A DNA stretch of 47,881 bases from Rhodanobacter sp. 67-28. GTDB lineage: Bacteria > Pseudomonadota > Gammaproteobacteria > Xanthomonadales > Rhodanobacteraceae. How positions within the stretch are numbered: the first letter of the stretch is position 1; each line of letters opens with the position of its first letter. A program made the translations under genes and the position numbers. Under the pieces are notes generated by a model. It saw only the letters and a list, made by a program, of their open reading frames with translations. It was not told where the DNA came from and made no database searches. Shown piece by piece: positions 34,219 to 42,680 of this stretch. The DNA is taken from positions 148,929 through 196,809 of the forward strand of contig MKTU01000024.1 in NCBI GenBank assembly GCA_001898415.1, given 5' to 3'.

Positions 34219-34923
34219 TCAGGGCCGCACGGGTGCGGGCTGGGCGGAGAAGCGGTAACCGGTGCCGCGCACTGTCTGGATCAGGGCATCCAGGCCCCAT
34301 GCCTCCAGGGTCTTGCGCAGGCGCCGGATGTGCACGTCGACGGTGCGCTCCTCCACGTAGACGCTGCCGCCCCAGACATGATCGAGCAGTTGCGCGCGGG
34401 AATACACGCGCTCGCTGTGGCTCATGAAGAAGTGCAACAGGCGGTATTCGGTGGGGCCCAGGTGCACCGGCTCGTCGCCGGCGAACACCCGGTGCGCCTG
34501 GCCGTCCAGACGCAGCCCGCCCAGCTCGATCATGCCGGCGCCGTCCTCGCCCTGGCTGCGGCGCAGCACCGCCTTGATCCGCGCCACCAGCTCGCGGGTG
34601 GAAAACGGCTTGACCACGTAGTCGTCCACGCCGGCATCCAGGCCGGCCACGCGGTCGGTCTCCTCGCCGCGGGCGGTCAGCATGATGATCGGCAGGTCGC
34701 GGGTCAGCTCCTCGCGGCGCAGTCGCCGGGCCAGGTCCATGCCGCTGATGCCCGGCAGCATCCAGTCGAGCAGGATCAGGTCGGGCACCGCCTCGGCGAT
34801 GGCCAGTTGCGCTTCACCGGCATCGGCGGCGCAGACCGGCAGCATCTCTGCGCGGCGCAGCGCGAACGCCACCATGTCGCGGATCGGCGCCTCGTCTTCG
34901 ATGATCAGGATGCGTTTTTGCAT
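34219..34923 (-). CDS. phoB: Phosphate-regulon response regulator PhoB
   Basis: 234 residues. Receiver domain with Glu9-Asp10, phospho-acceptor Asp53 in LLDWMLPG, Thr in [10 protein letters not shown] and Lys in [15 protein letters not shown]-terminal winged helix of the OmpR/PhoB type with [31 protein letters not shown] and [19 protein letters not shown], the PhoB-specific DNA contact region. It binds the boxes found before pstS, the porin, the candidate small RNA and its own gene. The start ATG is at 34923; a PhoB box lies 43 bases upstream. Confidence 0.97.
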   Translation of the reverse strand: MQKRILIIEDEAPIRDMVAFALRRAEMLPVCAADAGEAQLAIAEAVPDLILLDWMLPGISGMDLARRLRREELTRDLPIIMLTARGEETDRVAGLDAGVDDYVVKPFSTRELVARIKAVLRRSQGEDGAGMIELGGLRLDGQAHRVFAGDEPVHLGPTEYRLLHFFMSHSERVYSRAQLLDHVWGGSVYVEERTVDVHIRRLRKTLEAWGLDALIQTVRGTGYRFSAQPAPVRP

Positions 34924-34965
34924 GCATATGCCCAGTGGCAGCCGGCGCCATGGAATCACGGCCAT

Positions 34966-34983
34966 GTTACGCGACGATGACAG
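34966..34983 (-). promoter_or_regulatory. PhoB box of phoB (autoregulation)
   Basis: CTGTCAT-CGTC-GCGTAAC on the minus strand: first half perfect, second 4/7. Ten bases downstream is TTCCAT (34955-34950), a weak -10. Autoregulation of phoBR is usual. Confidence 0.6.
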
Positions 34984-35096
34984 CGCCGGGCTGCCCGGCC
35001 GCGGTCGTGATGATCGTTCCATGACGCCATGGTCCGGCCCGCTCGACGGCGCTGCGCTCGCCTATACTGACATCTTCACGGAAAGGGGAGAGCTTC

Positions 35097-36050
35097 ATGG
35101 GTATCGCACAACTGCTGGCGCTGGTCATCCTGGTCGTGGTCGTCATCGGCATCGTCAAGCTGGTGCGCATCGTGCCGCAGGGTTACGAATGGACGGTGGA
35201 GACGTTCGGCAAGTACACCGGCACGTTGAGCCCGGGGCTGCATTTCCTGATCCCGATCTACCAGGCGATCGGGCACAAGATGAACATGATGGAGCAGGTG
35301 CTGGACGTGCCCTCGCAGGACGTCATCACCAAGGACAACGCGGTGGTGCGTGTCGACGGCGTGGTGTTCTACCAGGTGCTGGATGCGGCCAAGGCGGCCT
35401 ATGAAGTGGCCAATCTGGAGCAGGCCTCGCTGGCGCTGGTGATGACCAACATCCGCACCGTGCTCGGCTCGATGGATCTGGACGAAAGCCTGAGCAAGCG
35501 CGACGAGATCAACGCCCGCCTGCTGCGCGTGGTGGACGAGGCGACCCACCCGTGGGGCGTCAAGGTCAACCGCATCGAGATCAAGGACATCTCGCCGCCG
35601 CGCGACCTGATCGACGCGATGGCACGGCAGATGAAGGCCGAGCGCGAGAAGCGCGCCAACATCCTCGACGCCGAGGGCTTCCGCCAGGCGGCGATTCTCA
35701 AGGCCGAGGGCGAGAAGCAGTCGGCGATCCTCTCTGCCGAGGGTGAGAAGGAGGCCGCGTTCCGCGCCGCCGAGGCGCGTGAGCGCACCGCCGAGGCCGA
35801 GGCCAAGGCCACCACGATGGTCTCCGACGCGATCGCCGGCGGCAACATCAATGCGCTGAACTATTTCGTCGCCAACAACTACATCGGCGCGCTGAAGGAA
35901 ATGGCCAATTCGCCCAACCAGAAGATGCTGCTGCTGCCGATCGAGGCCACCGGCGTGATCGGCGCGATGGCCGGCATCGCCGAACTGGCCAAGGAATCCC
36001 TGACCCAGCAGCAGCGCCCGGCGGCCGCGCCGGTGCCGCCGCTGCGCTGA
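35097..36050 (+). CDS. SPFH/band-7 membrane protein (QmcA-like)
   Basis: 317 residues. One N-terminal membrane helix (about 4-23), an SPFH domain (about 25-190; [25 protein letters not shown] onset is typical), then a charged Ala/Glu-rich helix (about 195-245; repeated AEGEK/AEARE) that mediates oligomer formation, and a Pro-rich tail. Related to E. coli QmcA and stomatins, which form large membrane-bound rings and bind proteases or organise microdomains. It pairs with the NfeD protein 15 bases downstream, the standard partnership. GGGGAGAGCTTC precedes the ATG. It starts a three-gene plus-strand operon. Confidence 0.93.
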   Translation: MGIAQLLALVILVVVVIGIVKLVRIVPQGYEWTVETFGKYTGTLSPGLHFLIPIYQAIGHKMNMMEQVLDVPSQDVITKDNAVVRVDGVVFYQVLDAAKAAYEVANLEQASLALVMTNIRTVLGSMDLDESLSKRDEINARLLRVVDEATHPWGVKVNRIEIKDISPPRDLIDAMARQMKAEREKRANILDAEGFRQAAILKAEGEKQSAILSAEGEKEAAFRAAEARERTAEAEAKATTMVSDAIAGGNINALNYFVANNYIGALKEMANSPNQKMLLLPIEATGVIGAMAGIAELAKESLTQQQRPAAAPVPPLR

Positions 36051-36065
36051 GTGGAGTCCTCGACC

Positions 36066-36512
36066 ATGTGGCAACTTGCCGTGCATTACCTGTGGTGGAT
36101 CCTGGCGCTGCTGCTGATTGCCGGCGAGCTGCTGCTGCCGGGCTATTTCCTGCTGTGGATCGGCCTGGCCGCGGCGGCGATGGGCGTGCTGCTGTGGGCC
36201 GTGCCGACGCTGGGCCTGCTGGCGCAGGCGATCGTGTTCGGCCTGCTCGCATTCGCCTTCTGCGTGGCCTACGCGCGCTGGCTGCGGCCGAAGCTGGAGC
36301 GTCGCGTGCCGGGCAGCGAACGCCTCAACCGTCGCGCCGAGCAGATGATCGGCCAGCGTTATGAGCTGATCGAGGCGATCGTCAATGGTCGCGGCAAGGC
36401 CCGCGTGGGCGACGGCCAGTGGCTGGTCAACGGGCCGGACCTGCCGCTGGGCGCCACCGTGGAAGTGGTTGCCGTCGATGGTTCCACCCTGCAGGTGCGC
36501 GCGGTGGCATGA
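36066..36512 (+). CDS. NfeD-family membrane protein
   Basis: 148 residues, short NfeD without a protease domain. Hydrophobic N-terminal half with two or three helices (about 5-75), then a soluble OB-fold (about 95-148) with RYELIEAIVNGRGKARVGDGQW and GATVEVVAVDGSTLQV. Works with the SPFH protein encoded before it. The ATG at 36066 is chosen over a GTG at 36051 because GGAG at 36053-36056 is well placed for it. Its stop overlaps the next start (ATGA). Confidence 0.9.
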   Translation: MWQLAVHYLWWILALLLIAGELLLPGYFLLWIGLAAAAMGVLLWAVPTLGLLAQAIVFGLLAFAFCVAYARWLRPKLERRVPGSERLNRRAEQMIGQRYELIEAIVNGRGKARVGDGQWLVNGPDLPLGATVEVVAVDGSTLQVRAVA

Positions 36513-37783
36513 GCGGCACCATCAGCCAGCAGCAATTCGCCACCACCGCGCTGAACACGCGCATGGCGTTCGTGCTGGAGCTGGCGCGGCGCCTGCACCA
36601 GTACGGCACCACCGCGCCGCGACTGGAGATGGCCGTGGCCGGCGTGGCGCAGCGGCTGGGCTTGTCCGCCGACGTGTGGTCCAGCCCTACCGCGGTCATC
36701 ATTTCCTTCGCCGACCTCGCCCAGGGCGAGGAGCGCGTGGCGACGACCACCCAGGTGGTGCGGCTGCCGCCGGGCGAGGTGAACCTGGAACGGCTGTGCC
36801 AGGCCGACGACATCGCCGACCGCGCGATCGCCGGCGAGCTGGGCCTGCGCGAAGGCTTTCGCCTGCTGCGCGAGCTGGGTCGGCCGGACAGCCGACGCGA
36901 GAAAATCGGCCTGATCGCCAGCTACGGCTTGTCCGCGGCTTCGATCGCGGCGCTGTTCCTGCACAGCTCGTGGGTGGACCTGGTGGTCGCGGCGGTGATC
37001 GGCACGATCATCGGCTGCATCACCCTGGCGGCTGCCGTGCGGCCGCAGCTGGCGGCGGCCAGCGATGCAATCAGTGCGCTGGTGGCGACCATGGTGGCGA
37101 TCCTGGTCAGCGCCTTCATCGTGCCGCTGGCGATCAAGTCGGTGGTGCTGGCCAGCCTGATCATCCTGATCCCCGGCATGTCGCTGACCACCGCCGTGCG
37201 CGAGATCTCCAGCCAGCACCTGGTTTCCGGCATGGCGCGCATGGGCGGTGCGATGGCGACCCTGCTCAAGCTCACTTTCGGGGTCATCGCCGCGACCGAG
37301 TTGTGCAGCGCACTCGGCATCACTGCGCGCGATTTCGCCTTGCCGCCGCTGCCGTCATGGACCGATTACCCGGTGCTGCTGGTCGCCGCGATCGCCTTCG
37401 CGATCCTGTTCCGCGCCGCCCGGCGCGACTGGCCGGCAGTGATCGCGGCGGTGGTGGTGGGTTATCTGGCCACGCGCTGGGGCGGCGAGATCTCCACCTC
37501 GTTGCCGGGCGCGCCGGTAGGCGTGTTCCTGGGCGGCTTGCTGCTGGGCGCGCTGGCCAACGTCTACGCGCGCTATGCGCATCGGCCCGGCGCGGTAATC
37601 CGCGAACCGGGCATCCTGTTGCTGGTGCCGGGCAGCGTGGGCTTCCGCAGCATGTCGTTCCTGCTCGAACGCGATACCTCGCTCGGCCTGGACGCCGGCT
37701 TGCTGCTGGTCACCCTGCTGGTGTCGCTGGTGGCGGGGCTGATGTTCGGCGACTTGCTGATTTCGCCGCGGCGCTCTCTGTAA
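36509..37783 (+). CDS. ThrE-type threonine/serine exporter family protein
   Basis: 424 residues. A soluble N-terminal domain (about 1-130, with LARRLHQYGTTAPRLEMAVAGVAQRLGL typical of this family) is followed by about ten membrane helices in two groups, the fused form of YjjP and YjjB. The IPGMSLTTAVREISSQHLVSGMARMGGA and VPGSVGFRSMSFLL segments are conserved family features. Expected to export small metabolites such as threonine, serine or dicarboxylates; the substrate here is not known. Start overlaps the nfeD stop by four bases. Confidence 0.9.
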   Translation: MSGTISQQQFATTALNTRMAFVLELARRLHQYGTTAPRLEMAVAGVAQRLGLSADVWSSPTAVIISFADLAQGEERVATTTQVVRLPPGEVNLERLCQADDIADRAIAGELGLREGFRLLRELGRPDSRREKIGLIASYGLSAASIAALFLHSSWVDLVVAAVIGTIIGCITLAAAVRPQLAAASDAISALVATMVAILVSAFIVPLAIKSVVLASLIILIPGMSLTTAVREISSQHLVSGMARMGGAMATLLKLTFGVIAATELCSALGITARDFALPPLPSWTDYPVLLVAAIAFAILFRAARRDWPAVIAAVVVGYLATRWGGEISTSLPGAPVGVFLGGLLLGALANVYARYAHRPGAVIREPGILLLVPGSVGFRSMSFLLERDTSLGLDAGLLLVTLLVSLVAGLMFGDLLISPRRSL

Positions 37784-37997
37784 AACAAAAGCGACCGGGC
37801 TAGCCGGACTTCACGCCAACCGGTTCGTCACGGGAGACGAACCCGCGGCACCTTCACCTCCTCCCCTTTGAAGCAGGGGAGGATTGAGGAGGGTGCTCCT
37901 GGCCCCGGCAAGATCAAGAGCCGCGCCTTCCTGACCTCCCTTTGCGTTGCGTCCGCATGAGCCTTGCGCGGCGAATGGACGTCGCATGGTTCAAGCC
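37784..37997. other. Intergenic stretch with small palindromes
   Basis: Between the ThrE gene and the H-NS terminator. It contains CGGTTCGTC...GACGAACCCGCG (a 7-base stem around 37820-37845) and CCTCCCCTTTGAAGCAGGGGAGG (about 37861-37883, an 8-base stem whose middle is not paired), both resembling common repeat elements of this group. No gene is supported here. Confidence 0.5.
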
Positions 37998-38027
37998 AAA
38001 AAAAAGCGCCGGCGCGAGGCCGGCGCT
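37998..38027 (-). terminator. Rho-independent terminator of the H-NS gene
   Basis: On the minus strand AGCGCCGGC (38027-38019), loop CTCGC, GCCGGCGCT (38013-38005), then a run of eight T. It begins 24 bases after the H-NS stop codon. Confidence 0.88.
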
Positions 38028-38051
38028 GTTTCCATGGCGTGGGGACGGCGA

Positions 38052-38372
38052 TCAGATCGTCAGGTCCTTTTCCTTCTTGCCCGCCTTCAGCGCGTCGTTG
38101 AACCAGTGCGGACGCTTGCCGCGGCCGGACCAGGTCTGCGCCGGGTTGGCCGGGTTGCGATACTTCGGGGCAACCTTGGCGCCGGCGCGCTTGCTCTTGC
38201 GGGCACCGCCGAAAATGTCCTCGAACGAATAACCCTCGGCCTTGATCAGCGCGTGGACCTTCTCGCGCAGCTTGACGACCTTCTCCTTGCGCAATTCGTC
38301 CTGACGGATTTGTGCCTTGCTGATGAGATCGTTGAGCTGATTGTGGTTGAGATTCTTGATATCGACGGCCAT
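38052..38372 (-). CDS. H-NS family nucleoid protein
   Basis: 106 residues. N-terminal helix-rich oligomerisation part (about 8-55, NQLNDLISKAQIRQDELRKEK) and the H-NS DNA-binding core: YRNPANPAQTWSGRGKRPHWF (about 79-99), where TWSGRGKRP is the AT-hook-like loop that enters the minor groove. Silences AT-rich, often acquired, DNA. This short form is like XrvA/BpH3-type proteins of Xanthomonas and Burkholderia. Start MAVDIKN at 38372 follows CCGGAGTCCGTCC. Own terminator downstream, so transcribed alone. Confidence 0.95.
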   Translation of the reverse strand: MAVDIKNLNHNQLNDLISKAQIRQDELRKEKVVKLREKVHALIKAEGYSFEDIFGGARKSKRAGAKVAPKYRNPANPAQTWSGRGKRPHWFNDALKAGKKEKDLTI

Positions 38373-38512
38373 GGACGGACTCCGGTGAGGGTGACGAATC
38401 ATGCCCCATTATCGAGGCAATGCGGGCATTGGTGAATGCCGGCCAGTGGGGATTCTCCATGATCGGACAAACATTTGTAAAGCGCCAAACTCCCCGACGC
38501 GCGTCACAGTTC

Positions 38513-38569
38513 ATATTCGAAACGATTATGAAACAGGGTTGCACGGGCAAATGTGCCGATATTCGAAAC
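38513..38569. repeat. Direct repeat ATATTCGAAAC upstream of the H-NS gene
   Basis: The 11-base sequence ATATTCGAAAC occurs at 38513-38523 and 38559-38569, in an unusually A/T-rich 213-base gap. Each copy holds the palindrome TTCGAA. The second overlaps GAAACC-CGCC-GGTTTC (38565-38580), a weak hairpin that may end proS transcription. A regulatory role is a guess. Confidence 0.4.
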
Positions 38570-38585
38570 CCGCCGGTTTCATTAA

Positions 38586-40286
38586 TCAGGCCAGCAGTGC
38601 GAACAACTCATCCTGGCTCAACGTGCGGCTCTCGCTGTCCTCGCGGCCGCGATATTCCAGCGTGCCGGCGGCCAGCCCGCGTTCGCTCACCACCACGCGA
38701 TGGGGGATGCCGATCAACTCCATGTCGGCGAACATGTTGCCGGGACGCAGGCCGCGATCGTCCAGCACGGTTTCGATGCCGCGCTGGACGAGTGCCTGGT
38801 ACAGCGCCTCGGCGGCCTCGTTGACCGCGGCGGAGGCGTTCTTCGGGTTGATCACGCACACCGCCACCCGCCACGGCGCCATCGCCTCGGGCCAGATGAT
38901 GCCCGCGTCGTCATGGCGCTGCTCGATGGCGGCGGCGACGATGCGGCTGATCCCGATGCCGTAGCAACCCATGGCCATCACCTGGGCCTTGCCGCCTTCG
39001 TCGATTACGGTGGCGCGCAGGGCGTCGGCATATTTCGTCCCCAGCTGGAACACGTGGCCCACTTCGATGCCGCGGGCCAGGTGCAGTTCGCCGTGGCCGT
39101 CGGGCGAGGCATCGCCCTCGACCACGTTGCGCAGGTCGGCGATGCGGCTGATGCGCGCGTCGCGCTCCCAGTTGGCGCCGGTGCAGTGCACGCCGTCGGC
39201 ATTGCCGCCGCAGACGAAGTCGGCCAGTACGGCGGCGTCGCGATCGACGATCACCGGGATGGAATCGGGCAGGCCGACCGGGCCGATGAACCCCGGGCGC
39301 GTGCCGCAGGCGGCGCGGATTTCCTCTTCGCCGGCCAGCACCATCTCGCCCGGCAGCTCGGCCAGCTTGCCGGCCTTGACCTCGTTGAGTTCGTGGTCGC
39401 CGCGCAGGCACAGCGCGACCAGCCCTTCGACGCCGCGCACCAGCAGGGTCTTCACGCATTGCCGCGGTTCCACTTTCAGGAAGGCGGCGACGTCGGCGAT
39501 GGTTTTCTGGGTCGGCGTGTCCGCGCGCTGCAGGCCGGCGGCGGGCGCAGGGCGTTCGACGGACGGGGGCAGCGCTTCGGCTTTCTCGAGGTTGGCGGCA
39601 TAGTCGGAGCCGTCGGAAAACGCGATCGCGTCCTCGCCCGAATCGGCCAGCACCTGGAATTCATGGCTGGCATTGCCGCCGATGGCGCCGGTGTCGGCCT
39701 GCACCGCGCGGAAGCTCAGGCCGAGGCGGGTGAAAATGCGCACATAGGCCTGGTACATCGCGGCGTAGGTTTCCGCCAGCGACTCCTGCCCGAGATGGAA
39801 TGAATAGGCATCCTTCATAAGGAATTCGCGCGCGCGCATCACGCCGAAACGCGGGCGGATCTCGTCGCGGAACTTGGTCTGGATCTGGTAGAAATTGACC
39901 GGCAGCTGCTTGTAGCTTTTCAGCTCGTTGCGGGCGTAATCGGTAATCACTTCCTCGGCGGTCGGCGCATAGCAGAATTCCTGCTCCTTGCGGTCGCGGA
40001 TCTTCAGCAGCTGCGGGCCGAATTTCGCCCAGCGACCGGTTTCCTCCCAGAGTTCACGCGGCTGGATGGTCGGCATCAGCAATTCGATCGCGCCGGCGCG
40101 ATCCATTTCCTCGCGCACGATGCGCTCGACCTTGCGCAACACGCGCAGGCCCAGCGGACTCCAGGTGTACAGGCCGGAGGCCAGCCGGCGGATCATGCCG
40201 GCGCGCAGCATCAGGCGATGGCTGGCGATCTCGGCGTCGGCAGGGACTTCCTTGACGGTGGCCAGGTGGAATTGGCTGAGGCGCAT
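38586..40286 (-). CDS. proS: Proline--tRNA ligase
   Basis: 566 residues, class II synthetase of the bacterial type with an inserted editing domain. Motif 1 ([33 protein letters not shown], about 40-72), motif 2 ([25 protein letters not shown], about 140-165), the INS editing domain (about 225-395) and motif 3 ([20 protein letters not shown]) are all present, with the anticodon-binding domain at the end. The start is ATG at 40286 ([13 protein letters not shown]), the usual beginning of the family. Charges tRNA-Pro. Confidence 0.97.
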   Translation of the reverse strand: MRLSQFHLATVKEVPADAEIASHRLMLRAGMIRRLASGLYTWSPLGLRVLRKVERIVREEMDRAGAIELLMPTIQPRELWEETGRWAKFGPQLLKIRDRKEQEFCYAPTAEEVITDYARNELKSYKQLPVNFYQIQTKFRDEIRPRFGVMRAREFLMKDAYSFHLGQESLAETYAAMYQAYVRIFTRLGLSFRAVQADTGAIGGNASHEFQVLADSGEDAIAFSDGSDYAANLEKAEALPPSVERPAPAAGLQRADTPTQKTIADVAAFLKVEPRQCVKTLLVRGVEGLVALCLRGDHELNEVKAGKLAELPGEMVLAGEEEIRAACGTRPGFIGPVGLPDSIPVIVDRDAAVLADFVCGGNADGVHCTGANWERDARISRIADLRNVVEGDASPDGHGELHLARGIEVGHVFQLGTKYADALRATVIDEGGKAQVMAMGCYGIGISRIVAAAIEQRHDDAGIIWPEAMAPWRVAVCVINPKNASAAVNEAAEALYQALVQRGIETVLDDRGLRPGNMFADMELIGIPHRVVVSERGLAAGTLEYRGREDSESRTLSQDELFALLA

Positions 40287-40355
40287 GCGGGCGATTCCGG
40301 CGTGTAAAGCGCCCATTGTAGCGGCGCCACCGCCGCCGGAGTGCGGCCCGGGGGC

Positions 40356-40787
40356 TTACTTGCCCTGGCAGTACTGGTCGTACTGGGCCTGGGCGGTGGC
40401 GATCTGTTGCTGGCGTTGCGAGGCGTCCAGTGCGTTGGGCTTGCCATCCTTCTCCATCACCACTGGACCGCTGCCCTGCAGGGTCGCCAGGTTGGACTGC
40501 AGCGAGGCGCACAGCGATTTGCGGTTCTCCGGGGTGTCGGCCATGGTCTTCGGCGCGACGGCGGGCTCGTTGCTGCCGCCCGCGACGTCCTCCGGATTGC
40601 TTCGTTCGGCCGGCTTGACCAGCGGCTCCACCGTGCCGGTCGTGGTGACCTTGCTGTACTTGACCCCCTGCGTCGGCGGCGCCTCGGAGTAGTGCACGGT
40701 GCCGCTGGCGTCGGTCCACTTGTAGACCTGCGCGGCACACAACGGGGCAAACAGCAGCAGTGCCACGACAATCAGCGAACGGCGCAT
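40356..40787 (-). CDS. DUF4124-domain secreted protein
   Basis: 143 residues. Signal peptide (MRRSLIVVALLLFAPLCAA) followed directly by the DUF4124 core AQVYKWTDASGTVHYSEAPP (about 20-39), a small beta-strand motif common in gammaproteobacterial periplasmic proteins of unknown role. The rest is polar with Cys in SLCASLQSN and DQYCQGK, which could form a disulphide. GGAGACCCCC precedes the ATG. Located 69 bases upstream of proS on the same strand. Confidence 0.88.
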   Translation of the reverse strand: MRRSLIVVALLLFAPLCAAQVYKWTDASGTVHYSEAPPTQGVKYSKVTTTGTVEPLVKPAERSNPEDVAGGSNEPAVAPKTMADTPENRKSLCASLQSNLATLQGSGPVVMEKDGKPNALDASQRQQQIATAQAQYDQYCQGK

Positions 40788-40896
40788 GGGGGTCTCCGGA
40801 CAGGGGAAAATCAGTCGTTCCTTGTTATCACTCCGGCGCCCCGGACTCAAGCAGGCAATGGTTTACACTGCGCCTACTCCGTCACGATCCTGCTTC

Positions 40897-41679
40897 ATGA
40901 GTCCACCCATGCCCGTTCAACCGCCCCGGCACCGCGGCATTTACCTGTTGCCGAACCTGTTCACCACGGCGGCGATGTTCGCCGGGTTCTACGCGATCAT
41001 TTCCAGCATCGGCGGCCATTACGTCGAGGCGGCCATCGCGGTGTTCCTGGCGGCGGTGCTCGACGGCATGGATGGGCGCGTGGCGCGCATGACCGGCACG
41101 CAGACCGAGTTCGGCGTGCAGTACGACTCCTTGTCGGACCTGGTCAGCTTCGGCCTCGCGCCGGCGCTGGTGATGTACACGTGGTCGCTGTCGGCGCTGC
41201 GCGACGTGGGGCCGCTGTGGGGCAAGCTGGGCTGGGCGTGCGCGTTCATCTATGCCGCCTGCGCCGCGCTGCGGCTGGCGCGCTTCAATACCCAGGCAGG
41301 GGTGGCCGACAAGCGCTATTTCCAGGGCCTGGCCAGTCCGGCCGCGGCGGCGGTGAACATGTCGTTCGTGTGGACCATGGAGAAGGCCGGCTGGAGCGGC
41401 GCCGAGCTGGCCTTCGCCAGCGCGGCGATCGTGGTGGTCACCGGCCTGCTGATGGTCAGCCGCTTCCGCTATTTCAGTTTCAAGTCGCTGCCGATGGGCG
41501 AGCGCGGCAACGTGCCGTTCGCCTGGATGGTGGTGGCGGTGCTGCTGCTTGCCTTGCTGTATCTGGCGCCGGCGCGGGTGCTGCTGGCGGGTTTCACCGT
41601 GTACCTGTTGTCCGGGCCGGTGTGGACCATCGCGGCGCGGATCGCGCATCGGCGCCGTGCACGGCACTCCGCCAGATGA
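40897..41679 (+). CDS. pssA: CDP-diacylglycerol--serine O-phosphatidyltransferase
   Basis: 260 residues with about eight membrane helices. The CDP-alcohol phosphatidyltransferase motif is complete: DG-x2-AR-x8-G-x3-D-x3-D in DGRVAR...GVQYDSLSD (about 53-75). Further support: GIYLLPNLFTTAAMFAGFYAI at the N-terminus and ALRLARFNTQ, both typical of type II PssA. Makes phosphatidylserine, precursor of phosphatidylethanolamine, in the inner membrane. The start is placed at MSPPMPVQ (40897); ATGs at 40858 and 40909 are alternatives. Stop overlaps the next gene. Confidence 0.9.
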   Translation: MSPPMPVQPPRHRGIYLLPNLFTTAAMFAGFYAIISSIGGHYVEAAIAVFLAAVLDGMDGRVARMTGTQTEFGVQYDSLSDLVSFGLAPALVMYTWSLSALRDVGPLWGKLGWACAFIYAACAALRLARFNTQAGVADKRYFQGLASPAAAAVNMSFVWTMEKAGWSGAELAFASAAIVVVTGLLMVSRFRYFSFKSLPMGERGNVPFAWMVVAVLLLALLYLAPARVLLAGFTVYLLSGPVWTIAARIAHRRRARHSAR

Positions 41680-42143
41680 ACGCGCCCATGCCTGCCGCCC
41701 ACCGCGCCCGCGTCCTGCACGCGCTGGGGCTGACGCCGTGGGTTCGCCGCGTGGCGAAAGTTGTGCCGGCCATGGCCGAGCCGGAGCTGGGCGACGCCGA
41801 CGTGGCCTGCGTGGTGATCCTGCCGGCGTCGTGCAACGCCCGCGAGCTCGACCTGCTGGGCCGCGCGCTGCATGCCGGCGGTGCGGCGCTGGCGCGCGCG
41901 GCGCGCATCAGCGTGCAAGGTGGCCAACTGGCGTCATCGGTGCCGGCGGCGCGCGCCTACCTGGTGTTCGGCGATGCGCAGGCGCATGCACTCGGCCGCG
42001 CCTTGCCGGCGGCAGTGATGAGCCAGGCGCTGATTGTGCTTGCCGATGAGCCGAAGCTGGTGCTGGCCGACGCGACGGCCAAGCGTCGGCTGTGGAACGC
42101 GCTGCGCAGCGTGCGCCGTGCCCTGGCCAGCGCGGGAGCCTGA
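41676..42143 (+). CDS. holD: Probable DNA polymerase III psi subunit (HolD-like)
   Basis: 155 residues, starting four bases inside the pssA stop region (ATGA). Not obvious by sequence, but three things fit E. coli HolD: an N-terminal LxxLGLTPWVRR (E. coli has LGITQW), a core VVILPASCNARELDLLGRAL, and a C-terminal LVLADATAKRRLWNALRSVRRAL similar to the family's dp..K..lW..l ending. It is followed directly by rimI, and holD-rimI is a known gene order. Psi links the clamp loader to SSB through chi. Alanine-rich and diverged, so the call is moderate. Confidence 0.55.
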   Translation: MNAPMPAAHRARVLHALGLTPWVRRVAKVVPAMAEPELGDADVACVVILPASCNARELDLLGRALHAGGAALARAARISVQGGQLASSVPAARAYLVFGDAQAHALGRALPAAVMSQALIVLADEPKLVLADATAKRRLWNALRSVRRALASAGA

Positions 42144-42146
42144 ACG

Positions 42147-42629
42147 ATGGTCGCCGTGCCGAAGGCGGCGATCCAGGTGCGCGGCATGTACCTGGATGAT
42201 CTGGCCGCGGTCAGCGCGCTGGAGAACGCCTCGTACGAATTCCCGTGGTCGCCCGGCATCTTCGGCGATTGCGTGCGGGCAGGGCATTCGTGCTGGGTTC
42301 TGTGCGTGGATGGCAGCGTGGCCGGCTACGGCATTCTCTCGACCGGCGCCGGCGAGGCGCACTTGCTCAATTTGTGCATCGGCCCGGAGCATCGCGGCCG
42401 CGGTCTCGGCCGGCATCTGCTGATGCGCCTGCTCGACGTGGCGCGCTGGAACCGGGCCGAGCGACTCTTCCTCGAAGTGCGCCCGTCCAACCCGGGCGCG
42501 AAAGCCTTGTACGAGTCGGTGGGCTTCCACGAAATCGGAAGGCGCCCGCGCTATTACCCGGCACGCGACGGACGCGAGGACGCGATCGTGATGGCGCTCG
42601 ATATGGCCGCAGGCCATATCGAGAAATAG
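42147..42629 (+). CDS. rimI: Ribosomal-protein alanine N-acetyltransferase RimI
   Basis: 160 residues, GNAT fold. Acetyl-CoA-binding motif A is LLNLCIGPEHRGRGLGRHLLMRLLDVA (about 73-99), with the R-G-x-G-x-G/A loop; motif B follows in FLEVRPSNPGAKALYESVGFHEIGRRPRYYP, diagnostic of RimI. Acetylates the N-terminal alanine of ribosomal protein S18. It starts three bases after the HolD-like gene and is the last gene of pssA-holD-rimI. Confidence 0.92.
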   Translation: MVAVPKAAIQVRGMYLDDLAAVSALENASYEFPWSPGIFGDCVRAGHSCWVLCVDGSVAGYGILSTGAGEAHLLNLCIGPEHRGRGLGRHLLMRLLDVARWNRAERLFLEVRPSNPGAKALYESVGFHEIGRRPRYYPARDGREDAIVMALDMAAGHIEK

Positions 42630-42680
42630 GCAAGAACCCGATCGCCAAAAAGCCCGGGGCGGCGTGCGGCGGTGCCCGCG

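Noticed and set aside
42630-42680. Terminator between rimI and valS
   Set aside because: The gap has GC-rich bits (AAAAAGCCCGGGG) but no stem followed by a T-run on either strand.
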